Source of the DNA: Planktotalea sp.
Lineage (GTDB): Bacteria; Pseudomonadota; Alphaproteobacteria; Rhodobacterales; Rhodobacteraceae
Reading direction: 5' to 3'
NCBI RefSeq assembly: GCF_018607995.1
Contig: NZ_JABBAL010000019.1
Coordinates: 86,756-150,755, forward strand
Length of the DNA: 64,000 bases
Part shown: positions 9,562-18,795 of the stretch, one piece after another
How positions within the stretch are numbered: position 1 is the first letter of the stretch
Layout: every line of letters begins with the position of its first letter
The notes under the pieces: generated by a model
The model's input: the letters and a program-made list of their open reading frames with translations, nothing else
Told to the model about the DNA's origin: nothing
The model's database searches: none
Program-made: the position numbers and the translations under genes

Positions 9562-9645
9562 GCGCGATTGTCCTTTTCATGACTTTCAGCTGAAGTTGCG
9601 CTCTCTTAGTCTGGTGTTGATTTTGGTTCAAGCAAGGAGCGCGAT

Positions 9646-9996
9646 ATGAGACTTTTTGGCCTATTTGGTGCTGCCATGCTTCTCGCGCTTGCGAATTTTT
9701 GCTCAGCAGATCAGGAAAAGGGTTGGCAAGAATTGAATGGCGTAGAAATCGAGAAAGTATTGACTGGAATAACCTTGGACTATGCTTTTGCTTGGCAAGA
9801 CTTCCGAGCGAGCGGGAAGACGCTTTATAACGCTGGGGCAGACAGTTGGGGCAATTGGCGCGTCGAGGGTAATCAATATTGTAGCCAATGGCCGCCGCGC
9901 GATCTTTGGGATTGTTACTGGGTGCTTCGTGCAGGCGATCACATTCGCTTTACGGGAAAACATGGTGACATCACGGATGGATGCATCCGCAAATGA
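9646..9996 (+). CDS. Small secreted protein of unknown function
   Basis: A 116-residue protein with a signal peptide (hydrophobic residues 4-19, likely cleavage near CSA-DQ, possibly a lipoprotein-like Cys at 19). The mature part is rich in Trp and aromatic residues and has paired cysteines near the C-terminus. An AAGGAG ribosome site sits nine bases before the ATG. It overlaps the DUF6314 gene by ATGA, implying cotranslation. No family is recognised. Confidence 0.7.
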   Translation: MRLFGLFGAAMLLALANFCSADQEKGWQELNGVEIEKVLTGITLDYAFAWQDFRASGKTLYNAGADSWGNWRVEGNQYCSQWPPRDLWDCYWVLRAGDHIRFTGKHGDITDGCIRK

Positions 9997-10409
9997 CATT
10001 GGAACCGCAAGATTTTTTGGGCCAGTGGCAAGTGTCGCGTGTCATTGAGGATGCGTTGACATATCAAACGGCGACGTTTTCAGGCCGTGCTGAGATATCA
10101 AACCAGGGCGATTGCTGGCTTTATGCGGAGACTGGGCACTTGCAGATGCAAGGTGCCAAGCCGATGGTTGCAGAGCGCCGCTATCTTTGGCGCGCACAAG
10201 AATCCAGCGTTGATCTCTTTTTTGAAGACGGGCGGTTTTTCCATCGGTTGGAATTGCAAGCAACGGCGCAAGCCGCGCATTGGTGTGATCCTGACCAATA
10301 TGACGTTGCCTATGATTTCTCCGACTGGCCGCGCTGGCGCTCAACCTGGTCCGTGGTCGGGCCAAAAAAGAAATACGTCTTGAAGACGCAGTATTCTTTG
10401 GCACAATAG
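9993..10409 (+). CDS. DUF6314 family protein
   Basis: A 138-residue protein with the DUF6314 pattern: GQWQVSRVIEDA at the start, YLWRA, FEDGRFFHRLEL, and a C-terminal YDVAYDF ... WSVVGPKKKY segment. It is predicted to form a small beta-barrel; the function is unknown. The ATG at 9993 overlaps the upstream stop (ATGA); an alternative ATG at 9981 would add four residues. The upstream secreted protein and this one are probably translated together. Confidence 0.75.
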   Translation: MTLEPQDFLGQWQVSRVIEDALTYQTATFSGRAEISNQGDCWLYAETGHLQMQGAKPMVAERRYLWRAQESSVDLFFEDGRFFHRLELQATAQAAHWCDPDQYDVAYDFSDWPRWRSTWSVVGPKKKYVLKTQYSLAQ

Positions 10410-10487
10410 ATCGAAAAGAGGTTTTGCACTTGCACTTGGCGAAGAGCCAAGAACATATGCTGCAACTCAATTTGACTGGAGAAAAAG

Positions 10488-11087
10488 ATGAACGTGTCTC
10501 TGAACAACAAAGTTTTAAGCGAGGTGCTCGCGCCACAAGAGGGCACGCAGCTGCTTTTGAAGAAGGCCGTTTTGGTCATGGCGGGCATCGCTTTCCTCGC
10601 GATTGCCGCGAAAATCAAAGTTCCGATGTTTCCGGTCCCGATGACCATGGGCACCTTCGCAGTACTCACGATGGGCGCGGCCTACGGGGCGCGTTTGGGT
10701 CTTGTGACTATTCTTGGCTACATGTTGATCGGTGCGCTTGGCTTTGACATTTTTGCAGGCTCGTCCGCAGAGAACTTTGGCCTGACCTACATGATGGGCG
10801 GCACAGGCGGCTATCTTGTTGGCTACGTTCTGGCGGTTCTTGCGCTTGGTACATTGGCCCGCGCTGGTTGGGATCGCTCCGCGCCTAAAATGGCGGGTGC
10901 GATGTTGCTGGGCAACGTCTTGATCTATGTGCCGGGCCTGATCTGGCTGGGCATGCTTTATGGCTGGGACAAGCCGATCTTACAGTGGGGTTTGACACCT
11001 TTCTTGCTGGGCGATGTTCTAAAGTTAGTAATGGCCGGGATTATCCTGCCATTGGCATGGAAAATGGTAGGCCGTGCACGCGGTTAA
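10488..11087 (+). CDS. bioY: Biotin transporter BioY
   Basis: A 199-residue membrane protein with about six hydrophobic segments and the BioY hallmark VPMFPVPMTMGTFAVLTMGA near residues 45-65. BioY is the substrate-binding S component that takes up biotin, alone or with an ECF module. No bioMN genes or recognisable BioR operator are seen beside it. An inverted repeat (CTTGGC ... GCCAAG) lies about 50 bases upstream of the start. A bidirectional terminator follows. Confidence 0.93.
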   Translation: MNVSLNNKVLSEVLAPQEGTQLLLKKAVLVMAGIAFLAIAAKIKVPMFPVPMTMGTFAVLTMGAAYGARLGLVTILGYMLIGALGFDIFAGSSAENFGLTYMMGGTGGYLVGYVLAVLALGTLARAGWDRSAPKMAGAMLLGNVLIYVPGLIWLGMLYGWDKPILQWGLTPFLLGDVLKLVMAGIILPLAWKMVGRARG

Positions 11088-11110
11088 GCTATCCCCTTAA
11101 AGTAATCTGG

Positions 11111-11141
11111 AAAGGGCGTTGCAGGGATTGCAGCGCCCTTT
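11111..11141. terminator. Intrinsic terminator, bidirectional
   Basis: AAAGGGCG and CGCCCTTT form an eight-pair stem extended by TGCA/TGCA with a GGGAT loop. It lies between the convergent bioY and hydrolase-OsmC genes and can serve both. Confidence 0.85.
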
Positions 11142-11147
11142 ATCTTT

Positions 11148-12352
11148 TTAAGAAAGTTCAGTCACCACTTCAGAGCTACGCTCTAATGTTTTGTGAACAG
11201 CGCATTTATCTGCGATCTCTAGCGATCGTTTGCGTTGAGCATCGTCCAGAGTGCCGGTAAGCGTGATCACTCGCTTGAACGCATCTAACTTGTCCAAAGT
11301 CCCGCTGTCTTGCGCGTGTACTTTGTCGTGGCTTACATCGACAGACACGTCTTTCAATGGTCATCCTTTGCGCGAGCATACATGCGAGACGTCATGGATG
11401 TGCATGCTCCAAGGGCCGCCGATAAGAACCCATAAGGCGACATACCGCGATTGGTTCCGCCATAGGCAAGTGGCCCATCGGCAAGCGTGTGGTGGTTTGA
11501 GCCGCCATAGACATCTTGCAAAAATCCGCGGGGATCGGCCGCTCGCACGCGCACGACCCCTTCGGGTGTGCCGATCGGCGGCGCAGGACGCGCCAGCTTA
11601 AGATAGCGTGTGCTCCAGGACGCAATCACACTTGCAGCATAACAGGCGTCGTCGGGGTTGGTTATGAGATGATCCGCATCATCTAGCGTCACAAAGCTTT
11701 TGGGATGCTGAGCAGCAACAAAGATATTTGTCGCATTTTCGACGCCAACAAGCGTATCAAGCGGTGCATGCATCACTAGCAACGCGGCTTTTGAAGCGGT
11801 GATGGCATCCCTCAAATTCGCGGCGCTCACATCCTCAACAAAACTTTGCCCGATAGTAACGGGGCGCACACCAAGATTCACGCTTGCTTTGCCATTGGCT
11901 GCGATTTCATCCAAAGCACCACCAAAATTATGGGTCACGTGCCATGGATTATAAGGCGCACCAAGGGTGACGACGGCCTTGATCCCTTCAAGCTCTGGCG
12001 CGAGTTTCAGCACTGCAGCCCCGCCCAGCGAGTGCCCGATGAGCAGGCTTGGGGACATGCCACGCTGTGCAAGCATGGCTGAGGCCGCTTTCAAGTCATT
12101 CACGTTTGAGGAGAAAGTCGTGTTGGCGAACTCCCCCTGGGAATGGCCCAAACCTGTGAAATCAAAACGCAAAACGGCGATGCCCTAATTTGCAAGACGC
12201 CGTGCGATGCGGCGCGCGGCGGGAATATCTTTCGAACATGTAAAGCAATGGGCAAACAGCGCGGTCGCCAAATGGGGCCCGTCCGGCATATCAAGCCGCG
12301 CGGCAAGGTCGTGGCCGGAATGGCCGGGGAAGGTCAGGCGTTCAGTGGGCAT
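11148..12352 (-). pseudogene. Alpha/beta hydrolase - OsmC fusion protein, disrupted
   Basis: The complete family, about 400 residues, can be read: an alpha/beta hydrolase with nucleophile motif GHSLGG, then an OsmC domain with LGACTSMT and VSVDVSHDKVH. Two lesions interrupt it. An in-frame TAG at 12185-12187 follows RRLAN and precedes GIAVLRFDFTG in the same frame. A one-base loss near 11356 shifts the frame between MYARAKDDH and KDVSVDVS. OsmC proteins reduce organic hydroperoxides. The 272-residue piece from 12172 might still be translated, but it lacks the N-terminal strand region and the OsmC end. Confidence 0.9.
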
Positions 12353-12447
12353 GGGGCAGAATCCTAGTGCTGGCTCCTAGGGTGGGGCTTTTGTGTGCCA
12401 AAGGAAAAATGTGTTACAACAGTGTCGCGCGGAGGTGATCGAACGCG

Positions 12448-13788
12448 TTATTCGCCCATCAAGACCGGATCGAAAGGATATCTGGTCAAATTCTCAAATC
12501 CATCTTCGGTGATCAGCACCTGATCCTCCAGCTTGACCGAAAAATCGCCACCAACTTCACCACATGCCGCCTCAACGCAAAGCACCATGCCGGCTTTGAG
12601 CGGGTACTCGAAAGATCCCGGAACATAGTGATCTTTATGGGCAATCAGCGGCCATTCATCACACAGGCCAACCCCATGCATCATGCAACCATATTGCTGG
12701 GCTTTGTATTTGGCAGGGTGTTCCATACATTGATCAATCAGATCGGGGATCATTACACCGGGCTTGAGCCGGGACATATTGTGCATGATAAAGTCATGCG
12801 AGTGGCGCATGCAGTCGATCATGTCTTGGCGCGGCTTTTGATCACCGATCCACCATGTGCGCGAGATATCGATGCAGATCCCGTATGAACCAATCAAATC
12901 CGTATCAAAAGCGATGATCTCATTGTTTTGTGTGATACGTGGGCCGCATTCTTGGAACCACGGATTCGTGCGCTGACCAGAGGCGAGCAGGCGGGTTTCG
13001 ATCCATTCACCGCCGCGTTTGATGTTTTCTGCATGCAAGACTGCCCAGATGTCATCTTCTGACGTTGTACCATTGGGAACATTTTCGCGCGCGAAGGTCT
13101 CCATTTCGACGCAGGCGGTTTCACAGGCATGATTGGCACAACGCATCGCGAGAATTTCATCTGGACCTTTGATCGCGCGGGACTTTTCGGTAACCTCCTC
13201 GCCATTCATGATCTCAAAGCCTTGCGCTTCAAGGCTGCGCAAGCCGTGCAGCATGATCTTATCTACGGCAAGGCGTTTGTTGTTGCCGCCATGCTCTTCT
13301 ATTAGCACACGAATTTCGTTGGATAGAACGTCGGCTGCGACATCCACTTTGTCACCGCGATCAAAGTAAAACAAATCAGCACCAGAGCGTTGCTCACGCA
13401 CCAACGGATTGAATTCGCTGAGGAAAGGCGAGTTTTTGTAGTCCCAAATCACCATATAGCCATCTGCACAAAGCAGCACTGCGCGAAATGGGTTGTGGGT
13501 GTTCCAAAGCTGCATATTTGTGCTGTCGGTGGCGTAGCGAATGTTGAGCGGGTCAAACATCAACAGCCCGCCATAGCCGCGATCCACGATATGTTGAGTT
13601 AGACGTTTCCAGCGATACTCCCGCATGCGTGCGAGATTGGGCAGCTCCAACCCTGCCGCGCGCCATTCATCAAAGGCTAATTGCGTTGGGCCAATTTCGA
13701 TTCGGTTGTTGTCATTGGGGGTGCCATCGCCAAGGGTCGCGCCTTGGTTTGGATCAATCTTGCGCGCGTCGCGGTAGTGCTGGTTCAA
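12448..13788 (-). CDS. dddP: DMSP lyase DddP
   Basis: A 446-residue protein of the M24 (creatinase/peptidase) fold. The whole sequence resembles marine roseobacter DddP, starting MNQHY and keeping EIGPTQLAF and MQLWNTHNPFRAV. Every metal and catalytic residue known from DddP structures falls at its published number: D295, D297, D307, H371, E406, E421 and catalytic D377 (in HGVGLCDEWP). The enzyme cleaves dimethylsulfoniopropionate to dimethyl sulfide and acrylate in the cytoplasm, with iron as the likely metal. It stands alone, divergent from a DUF3445 gene; no transporter or acrylate gene adjoins it. Confidence 0.96.
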   Translation of the reverse strand: MNQHYRDARKIDPNQGATLGDGTPNDNNRIEIGPTQLAFDEWRAAGLELPNLARMREYRWKRLTQHIVDRGYGGLLMFDPLNIRYATDSTNMQLWNTHNPFRAVLLCADGYMVIWDYKNSPFLSEFNPLVREQRSGADLFYFDRGDKVDVAADVLSNEIRVLIEEHGGNNKRLAVDKIMLHGLRSLEAQGFEIMNGEEVTEKSRAIKGPDEILAMRCANHACETACVEMETFARENVPNGTTSEDDIWAVLHAENIKRGGEWIETRLLASGQRTNPWFQECGPRITQNNEIIAFDTDLIGSYGICIDISRTWWIGDQKPRQDMIDCMRHSHDFIMHNMSRLKPGVMIPDLIDQCMEHPAKYKAQQYGCMMHGVGLCDEWPLIAHKDHYVPGSFEYPLKAGMVLCVEAACGEVGGDFSVKLEDQVLITEDGFENLTRYPFDPVLMGE

Positions 13789-13924
13789 GTGTTGGCCCTC
13801 CGGTTCGCTTCATCATGCGAAGGGTTTCGGCGGCTGGCATGCATGCCTGCGACGTTGGAAAGCGTCGTTTTTGAACACCACTCGGCAGGTGACGGGGCGG
13901 GGCGGCTTTGCTAACAGGATTGGT

Positions 13925-14674
13925 ATGAGCGAGATTTGCCAAAAAGATCTGCCTGAAGAGATGCAGGTGATGCGCGCTTTGCCGGGGATACAGCCGCTGG
14001 AGATGAGCGATTGGTTGCGTGTTGATGCCGCCTATGCTGCGCAAATGCGTGAGCGGATAAGGCTGATAGGCGAGCAGCGCGGCGACGTGCACGCAACGAT
14101 TGACAGCAGCGAGCCGGCTGTTGATGAGGCGTTTGAGGCGATTATTGCGCAGGTTCAAACCCTTGAGGGGTTCACGCGCGTCGGCGATCACATGCTTTGC
14201 CCTGATGGGCGAAGTGTTGATCTGAACGGCGAGCCGTTGATCGTGATTGGCCATTTGATCCAAGAGGACATCTGCATTTTGGAGCGACCGGATGGGTCAG
14301 ACGAGCATATCCTAAGTGCCGCGATCCTATGCTTTCCCGCGCATTGGACGCTGAGCGAGAAGATCGGAAAACCGATGGGACGTATTCACCAACCCGTTGA
14401 TGAATATGACGAAAACGTACGCCGCCGCGTGCAGCGCTTGTTTGATGGCGTACAGGTGGGGCGGCCTTTGTGGCGCTTCAATCGTGCCTATTCCGGTGCG
14501 ACATTGTATCAGCCGCGTTTGGAGAAGGACTACAGCGAGTACGATCCCAGCACAGTAAATGATTTCCTGCGTTCAGAGCGTCAAGTGTTGGTGAGATTGC
14601 CAAATTCGAAGGCGGTCATTTTTTCGATCCACACCTATGTGATTGATCAGCGTGAGATCGGCGAAAGTTCTTGA
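13925..14674 (+). CDS. DUF3445 heme-dependent oxidative N-demethylase family protein
   Basis: A 249-residue protein with the DUF3445 core: ILSAAILCFPAHWTLSEKIGK followed by IHQPVDEYD, then a region rich in Arg (RFNRAYSGATLYQP). Some members of this family are heme-binding N-demethylases acting on dimethylamine-type compounds; others are uncharacterised. ATG 13925 is preferred because it gives the usual N-terminus; the frame is open further upstream to 13871. It diverges from dddP. A role in methylated-amine metabolism would match nearby betaine genes but is inference. Confidence 0.75.
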   Translation: MSEICQKDLPEEMQVMRALPGIQPLEMSDWLRVDAAYAAQMRERIRLIGEQRGDVHATIDSSEPAVDEAFEAIIAQVQTLEGFTRVGDHMLCPDGRSVDLNGEPLIVIGHLIQEDICILERPDGSDEHILSAAILCFPAHWTLSEKIGKPMGRIHQPVDEYDENVRRRVQRLFDGVQVGRPLWRFNRAYSGATLYQPRLEKDYSEYDPSTVNDFLRSERQVLVRLPNSKAVIFSIHTYVIDQREIGESS

Positions 14675-14681
14675 ACTAAAA

Positions 14682-14705
14682 AAGCCCAGTCATTTGACCG
14701 AGCTT
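14682..14705 (-). terminator. Intrinsic terminator
   Basis: On the minus strand an eleven-pair stem (AAGCTCGGTCA / TGACTGGGCTT, two G-U pairs) with a two-base loop is followed by a run of T. It could end transcripts entering from the DUF882 gene only if they read past the gene end at 14734. Confidence 0.6.
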
Positions 14706-14733
14706 GAATCGTTTATTGAATGAAGAGGCGGGT

Positions 14734-15303
14734 TTAGCGGCCCCAAACGCGGACTGGTCCGCAATCCATGTGAACAAAATTGGATCCTGAGTAGCGACCA
14801 ACACCGCCACCTTTACACGCGGCCGCAGCGCGGGACACTTGGCTCACCGACCGTGAGGACAAACGCAAATCAGCGGCTTGGCCCTTCATATGCAAGGAGT
14901 TTTTCGCAACACCCTTGGAACGAGACCGCAGCATATTGTTTGTTTTTGGGCTGCGATAGCCAGAGAGCAGCAAGTAAGGCTCATTCGAATCCAGCAGGTT
15001 GTGGGCCGCTGCCATCACATCAATTGTGCGCAGATCGATGAATTTCACGTCATTGGTGCGCCAATCGCGCATGAAGTGGTGCACTTCCTGGACTGCTTCT
15101 TTGATATACTTGCCTTCGACCCAATAAATCATGTCGATGCGCTCGCCTGTTCGGCCAGAATACATCTTGATCCGACGAATATCGCCGCCTCCCCGTAAAA
15201 AGCCAGCGGCATTGCCGTAGGTCGGAGTTGCAACAACTGCTGTGGCTGCAAATGCACGAAGCAGACCGCGGCGCGTGACGCCGGTACTCAATTCGTTTGC
15301 CAT
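14734..15303 (-). CDS. Tat-exported DUF882 (YcbK-like, M15-type) protein
   Basis: A 189-residue protein with a twin-arginine leader (TRRGLLRAFAAT). The mature domain is DUF882: LLLSGYRSPKTN, then SLHMKGQAADLR with the zinc-ligand H-x6-D pattern, and a final FVHMDCGPVRVWG histidine. Relatives are peptidoglycan endopeptidases or hydrolases. It diverges from the L,D-transpeptidase gene, the common arrangement for this family, suggesting linked roles in cell-wall turnover. Confidence 0.88.
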   Translation of the reverse strand: MANELSTGVTRRGLLRAFAATAVVATPTYGNAAGFLRGGGDIRRIKMYSGRTGERIDMIYWVEGKYIKEAVQEVHHFMRDWRTNDVKFIDLRTIDVMAAAHNLLDSNEPYLLLSGYRSPKTNNMLRSRSKGVAKNSLHMKGQAADLRLSSRSVSQVSRAAAACKGGGVGRYSGSNFVHMDCGPVRVWGR

Positions 15304-15653
15304 AACTATTTCGTCCCGTTCTTACCTGTTCGCACCCGATGTTACGGATACTCTGCCTATTTATCCCCGCAGTTGCCGCCTTATGGCACGTTTCGAATCG
15401 CCAACCAAGACTCGATTTTTCGGAGTGCAAATTGACAACCAATTTCGGCATTTTTTTGCTCAATTTTGTAAATATATCACTTATCTCGGCGGCTCTGTCT
15501 TAATTGGCGGTGCAGAGGTGCACCACACAGCGGATTTTGTGCGTCCCATCGCAAATGTGAATGGACAGATATGGTGTTGATGCGGGACTACGGCACATGA
15601 TTATACGCGCTCTGACCGGGCGTCATGTTCAGTATATTTTTCGGGGGACAACG
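15304..15653. other. Intergenic region between divergent cell-wall genes
   Basis: No gene is supported in these 350 bases. A TTGACA hexamer at 15432-15437 points towards the L,D-transpeptidase, but its expected -10 region is weak. The stretch around 15440-15480 is AT rich, as expected for a divergent promoter region. Confidence 0.5.
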
Positions 15654-17270
15654 ATGCAGATGCCTCGCAGCCAAAGAGTTTTTTCAGGTCGCGCATTGCT
15701 TGCGGCGATCGCACTTACGCTTACTAACTTTGTCGCAACACCTGCGGACGCTCAGGTTGCGGCCTTTAAACAAGCGGTCGCTGAAGCCGCGGCCAAAGAC
15801 AAAGGTATTGCCGCGTTTTATCAGGCGAATAAGTACAAATCGATTTGGACGGGGCGCAGTGGCAAGGATCGCAAGCGTCGCGAGGCACTGTTGAATGCTG
15901 TCAGCAATGCGGCTGATCATGGTTTGCCGGTCAGCCGATATAATCCCCAGCAGCTGCAAACTTTGCTCAAACAAGCGCGCAGCCCACGCGACCGTGGCGC
16001 TGTAGAGGTCGAGATGAGCCGGATTTTCCTTCAATATTCCCGCGATCTTCAGACTGGTGTTTTGACCCCGTCCAAAGTGGATCGTGAAATCGTACGCCAA
16101 GTGCCGCTGCGCGATCGTGTGTCTTACCTTACGAATTTCACCAAATCATCGCCTAAACGGTTCTTCCAAGCTCTGGCACCAAAAGCGCCTGAATATGCGC
16201 GTTTGATGAAGACAAAGCTGATGATGGAGCGGCAGTTAGCCAAAGGCGGTTGGGGGCAAAAGGTCTCCGCGAAGTCTTTGAAACCCGATCAATCAGGCAA
16301 CGCGGTGGTCATTTTGCGTAACCGTTTGCAGGCGATGGGCTATTTGAAGCGCTCTTCCTCACAAACCTATGATGCAGCGATGCAATCTGCGATTCAGCAA
16401 TTTCAACTCTCACGTGGTTTGAACCCTGATGGGGTGGCTGGTCCCCGCACAATGGGCGAAATCAACCGCCCGATTGAATCGCATCTTCAGGCGATCATGG
16501 TCGCAATGGAACGTGAGCGTTGGATGAACCGTCCCCGTGGCAAGCGTCATGTTTGGGTCAATCTGACCGATTTTTCCGCAGCGATCATTGATCATGGTAA
16601 AGAGACGTTCAAAACACGTTCCGTTATTGGCAAGAACCAAAGCGATCGCCGTAGCCCTGAATTCTCCGACGTGATGGAGTTCTTGGTGATTAACCCAACA
16701 TGGAACGTCCCGCGCTCCATTGCAACCAAAGAGTATTTGCCGCTTTTGAAGAAGGACCCAAACGCGGTTGGCCATTTGCGCATTGTTGATAGTCGTGGTC
16801 TAACCGTTTCACGTTCTGCGGCAAACTTTGGCGAATATTCTGCGGAAACCTTCCCGTTTAGCATCAAGCAACCACCAAGTAATAGCAATGCACTTGGACT
16901 TGTGAAGTTCATGTTCCCGAACCGTCACAACATCTATTTGCATGATACGCCTGCGAAAAACCTGTTCAGCCGCGAAGTGCGTGCCTACTCTCACGGGTGT
17001 ATCCGACTGCATCAACCGTTTGAGTTTGCCTATGCGCTATTGGCCAAGCAAACGAGTGATCCCAAAGGCCTCTTCCAGTCCAAGCTTTCGACGGGCGCTG
17101 AGACCCGCGTGGATCTGAATGACCCTGTTCCAGTTCACATTGTCTATCGTACAGCGTTTGTGACAGCGAATGGCTCTGCGAATTTCCGTCGCGATATCTA
17201 TGGGCGCGATGCGAAGATCTTTTCGGCGTTGGCAAAAGCAGGCGTGCAATTGCGCGCGGTTGGCGGCTAA
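15654..17270 (+). CDS. L,D-transpeptidase (YcbB/LdtD type)
   Basis: A 538-residue exported protein. It has an N-terminal signal peptide ending near ADAQ, a scaffold region, a peptidoglycan-binding repeat (LRNRLQAMGYL ... LNPDGVAGPRT), then the YkuD catalytic domain with YSHGCIRLHQP; the nucleophile is Cys449. It makes 3-3 cross-links in peptidoglycan in the periplasm. ATG 15654 is chosen because GGGGGA lies six bases upstream and a signal peptide follows directly. Confidence 0.92.
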   Translation: MQMPRSQRVFSGRALLAAIALTLTNFVATPADAQVAAFKQAVAEAAAKDKGIAAFYQANKYKSIWTGRSGKDRKRREALLNAVSNAADHGLPVSRYNPQQLQTLLKQARSPRDRGAVEVEMSRIFLQYSRDLQTGVLTPSKVDREIVRQVPLRDRVSYLTNFTKSSPKRFFQALAPKAPEYARLMKTKLMMERQLAKGGWGQKVSAKSLKPDQSGNAVVILRNRLQAMGYLKRSSSQTYDAAMQSAIQQFQLSRGLNPDGVAGPRTMGEINRPIESHLQAIMVAMERERWMNRPRGKRHVWVNLTDFSAAIIDHGKETFKTRSVIGKNQSDRRSPEFSDVMEFLVINPTWNVPRSIATKEYLPLLKKDPNAVGHLRIVDSRGLTVSRSAANFGEYSAETFPFSIKQPPSNSNALGLVKFMFPNRHNIYLHDTPAKNLFSREVRAYSHGCIRLHQPFEFAYALLAKQTSDPKGLFQSKLSTGAETRVDLNDPVPVHIVYRTAFVTANGSANFRRDIYGRDAKIFSALAKAGVQLRAVGG

Positions 17271-17409
17271 TCTACAAAGCATATAATATGAAGGGAAAGC
17301 CGGAGATACCTCGGCTGTTTCAATTCTTGGGAGCAGTGTTTTGCTTGGCCTGTTTGCCTCGCCCTATGATTTCGCCTACATCATTTGAAAGAATTGGGTG
17401 AGGGCACAG

Positions 17410-18501
17410 ATGACATTTACGATTGCGCAAATCGCACAGGCCTTGGATGCAACTGCTGTAGGAGATGTGTCGCTGAGCATAACTTCCGTCGCGGAGCCTG
17501 CGCAAGCAAATGCGGATCAGCTTGCCCTTGCGATGAAGCCCGAATTCGCCAAGACGCTGCCGGATGGCCACGCACTGGCTGCGATGATGTGCGCGGATGC
17601 GGATTGGCAAGGTTTTGGTTTGAAGGCAGCCATTCTCGCACCACGTCCACGATTTGCCATGGCAGGTCTCAGCGCGATGATGGACCCGGCACCAAGTGAG
17701 CCTGCGGGCGTGCATCCTTCTGCGGTTGTTGATCAGAGTGCGGTGCTAGGGGAAAACGTAAGCATTGGCGCGTTGAGCGTGATTGAGGCGGGCGCGTCCA
17801 TCGGTGCAGGAAGTCGGATTGGTGCACAGGTTTTTGTAGGGCGTGACGCGCAGATCGGCGAAAACGCACTCCTGCGTGAGGGCGTCAAGATTGCCGCGCG
17901 CGTGCGGATCGGCGCGCGCTTTATTGCGCAGCCCTGTGCGGTTGTGGGTGGCGACGGGTTTTCGTTTGTCACCCCCGAAGAAGGCGCGGTTGAGCGGGTT
18001 AGGGGCAGTCTTGGCGATCAAGGTGATCTAAACGTGCAAAGCTGGGTGCGCATTCATTCTCTGGGCTCTGTGCGGATTGGTGATGATGTGGAATTGGGTG
18101 CAAACGCCTGCGTGGATCGCGGTAATGTACGCGATACGGTGATCGGCAACGGTTGCAAGTTTGATAACCTCGCACAGATTGGCCATAACGTCACCATCGG
18201 AAATGACTGCATGATTTGCGCGCAAGTGGGCGTCGCCGGCTCTACGCGAATTGGCAACAACGTTGTTCTTGGTGGTCAGACGGGGGTCAGTGATAACGTG
18301 TTTGTGGGTGACAATGTGATCACGGGCGGGGCAACCAAAGTGCTCTCTAACGTGCCAGCGGGACGCGTGATGCTGGGCTATCCTGCGGTCAAAATGGACA
18401 AGCAAATCGAAATTCATAAACTCTTGCGCCGCTTGCCGCGTCTCTTCGCCGATGTCGCAGGTCTGCAAAAGGGTGTTTCCAAGACTTCCGGCAGCGATTA
18501 A
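17410..18501 (+). CDS. LpxD-like UDP-3-O-acylglucosamine N-acyltransferase
   Basis: A 363-residue protein with an N-terminal LpxD domain and a long left-handed beta-helix of hexapeptide repeats. The segment [13 protein letters not shown] contains the catalytic histidine position of LpxD, and CVDRG precedes it. LpxD adds an acyl chain to UDP-glucosamine from acyl-ACP in lipid A synthesis. It is not in the usual bamA-fabZ-lpxA setting; a dedicated ACP and ketoacyl synthase follow instead. It may be a second, specialised copy. ATG 17410 is preferred over an in-frame GTG at 17398. Confidence 0.85.
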   Translation: MTFTIAQIAQALDATAVGDVSLSITSVAEPAQANADQLALAMKPEFAKTLPDGHALAAMMCADADWQGFGLKAAILAPRPRFAMAGLSAMMDPAPSEPAGVHPSAVVDQSAVLGENVSIGALSVIEAGASIGAGSRIGAQVFVGRDAQIGENALLREGVKIAARVRIGARFIAQPCAVVGGDGFSFVTPEEGAVERVRGSLGDQGDLNVQSWVRIHSLGSVRIGDDVELGANACVDRGNVRDTVIGNGCKFDNLAQIGHNVTIGNDCMICAQVGVAGSTRIGNNVVLGGQTGVSDNVFVGDNVITGGATKVLSNVPAGRVMLGYPAVKMDKQIEIHKLLRRLPRLFADVAGLQKGVSKTSGSD

Positions 18502-18537
18502 ATCTACACCAACGCATTTGGCACAAAGGATACGGCC

Positions 18538-18795
18538 ATGAGCATTCGTGACAGAGTTTTCAGCATTATAGCAGAGCAAGCCATGCTTGAGGTCAGCGAT
18601 GTGAAGGGGGAAAGCACTTTGGAGAGCCTTGGGATTGATAGCCTTGGTCTGGTGGAGAGCATCTTCGCGATTGAGGAAGAGTTCGATCTGACCATCCCGT
18701 TTAATGCCAACGCCCCTGATGATAGCGATTTTGATATCTCTAACGTCGATACTATCGTGGCAGGGATTGAGCGCCTAATCGCCTTAAAATCGTGA
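18538..18795 (+). CDS. Acyl carrier protein
   Basis: An 85-residue acidic helical protein with the phosphopantetheine site GIDSLGLVE, serine 35. The sequence is divergent from housekeeping AcpP (IPFNANAPDDSDFDI instead of the usual acidic helix II/III), and it lies between LpxD-like and ketoacyl-synthase genes, so it is probably a specialised carrier feeding a particular fatty acid to lipid A or a related envelope lipid. The stop overlaps the start of the next gene. Confidence 0.9.
   Translation: MSIRDRVFSIIAEQAMLEVSDVKGESTLESLGIDSLGLVESIFAIEEEFDLTIPFNANAPDDSDFDISNVDTIVAGIERLIALKS

Noticed and set aside
8827..9582. Long open frame antisense to purB, and a similar one antisense to dctD (37384-38061)
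   Set aside because: They mirror the codon bias of well-identified genes on the other strand and show no family features.
10433..10449. Riboswitch or BioR operator upstream of bioY
   Set aside because: Only a short inverted repeat (CTTGGC/GCCAAG) is present; no BioR box or known riboswitch pattern was seen.
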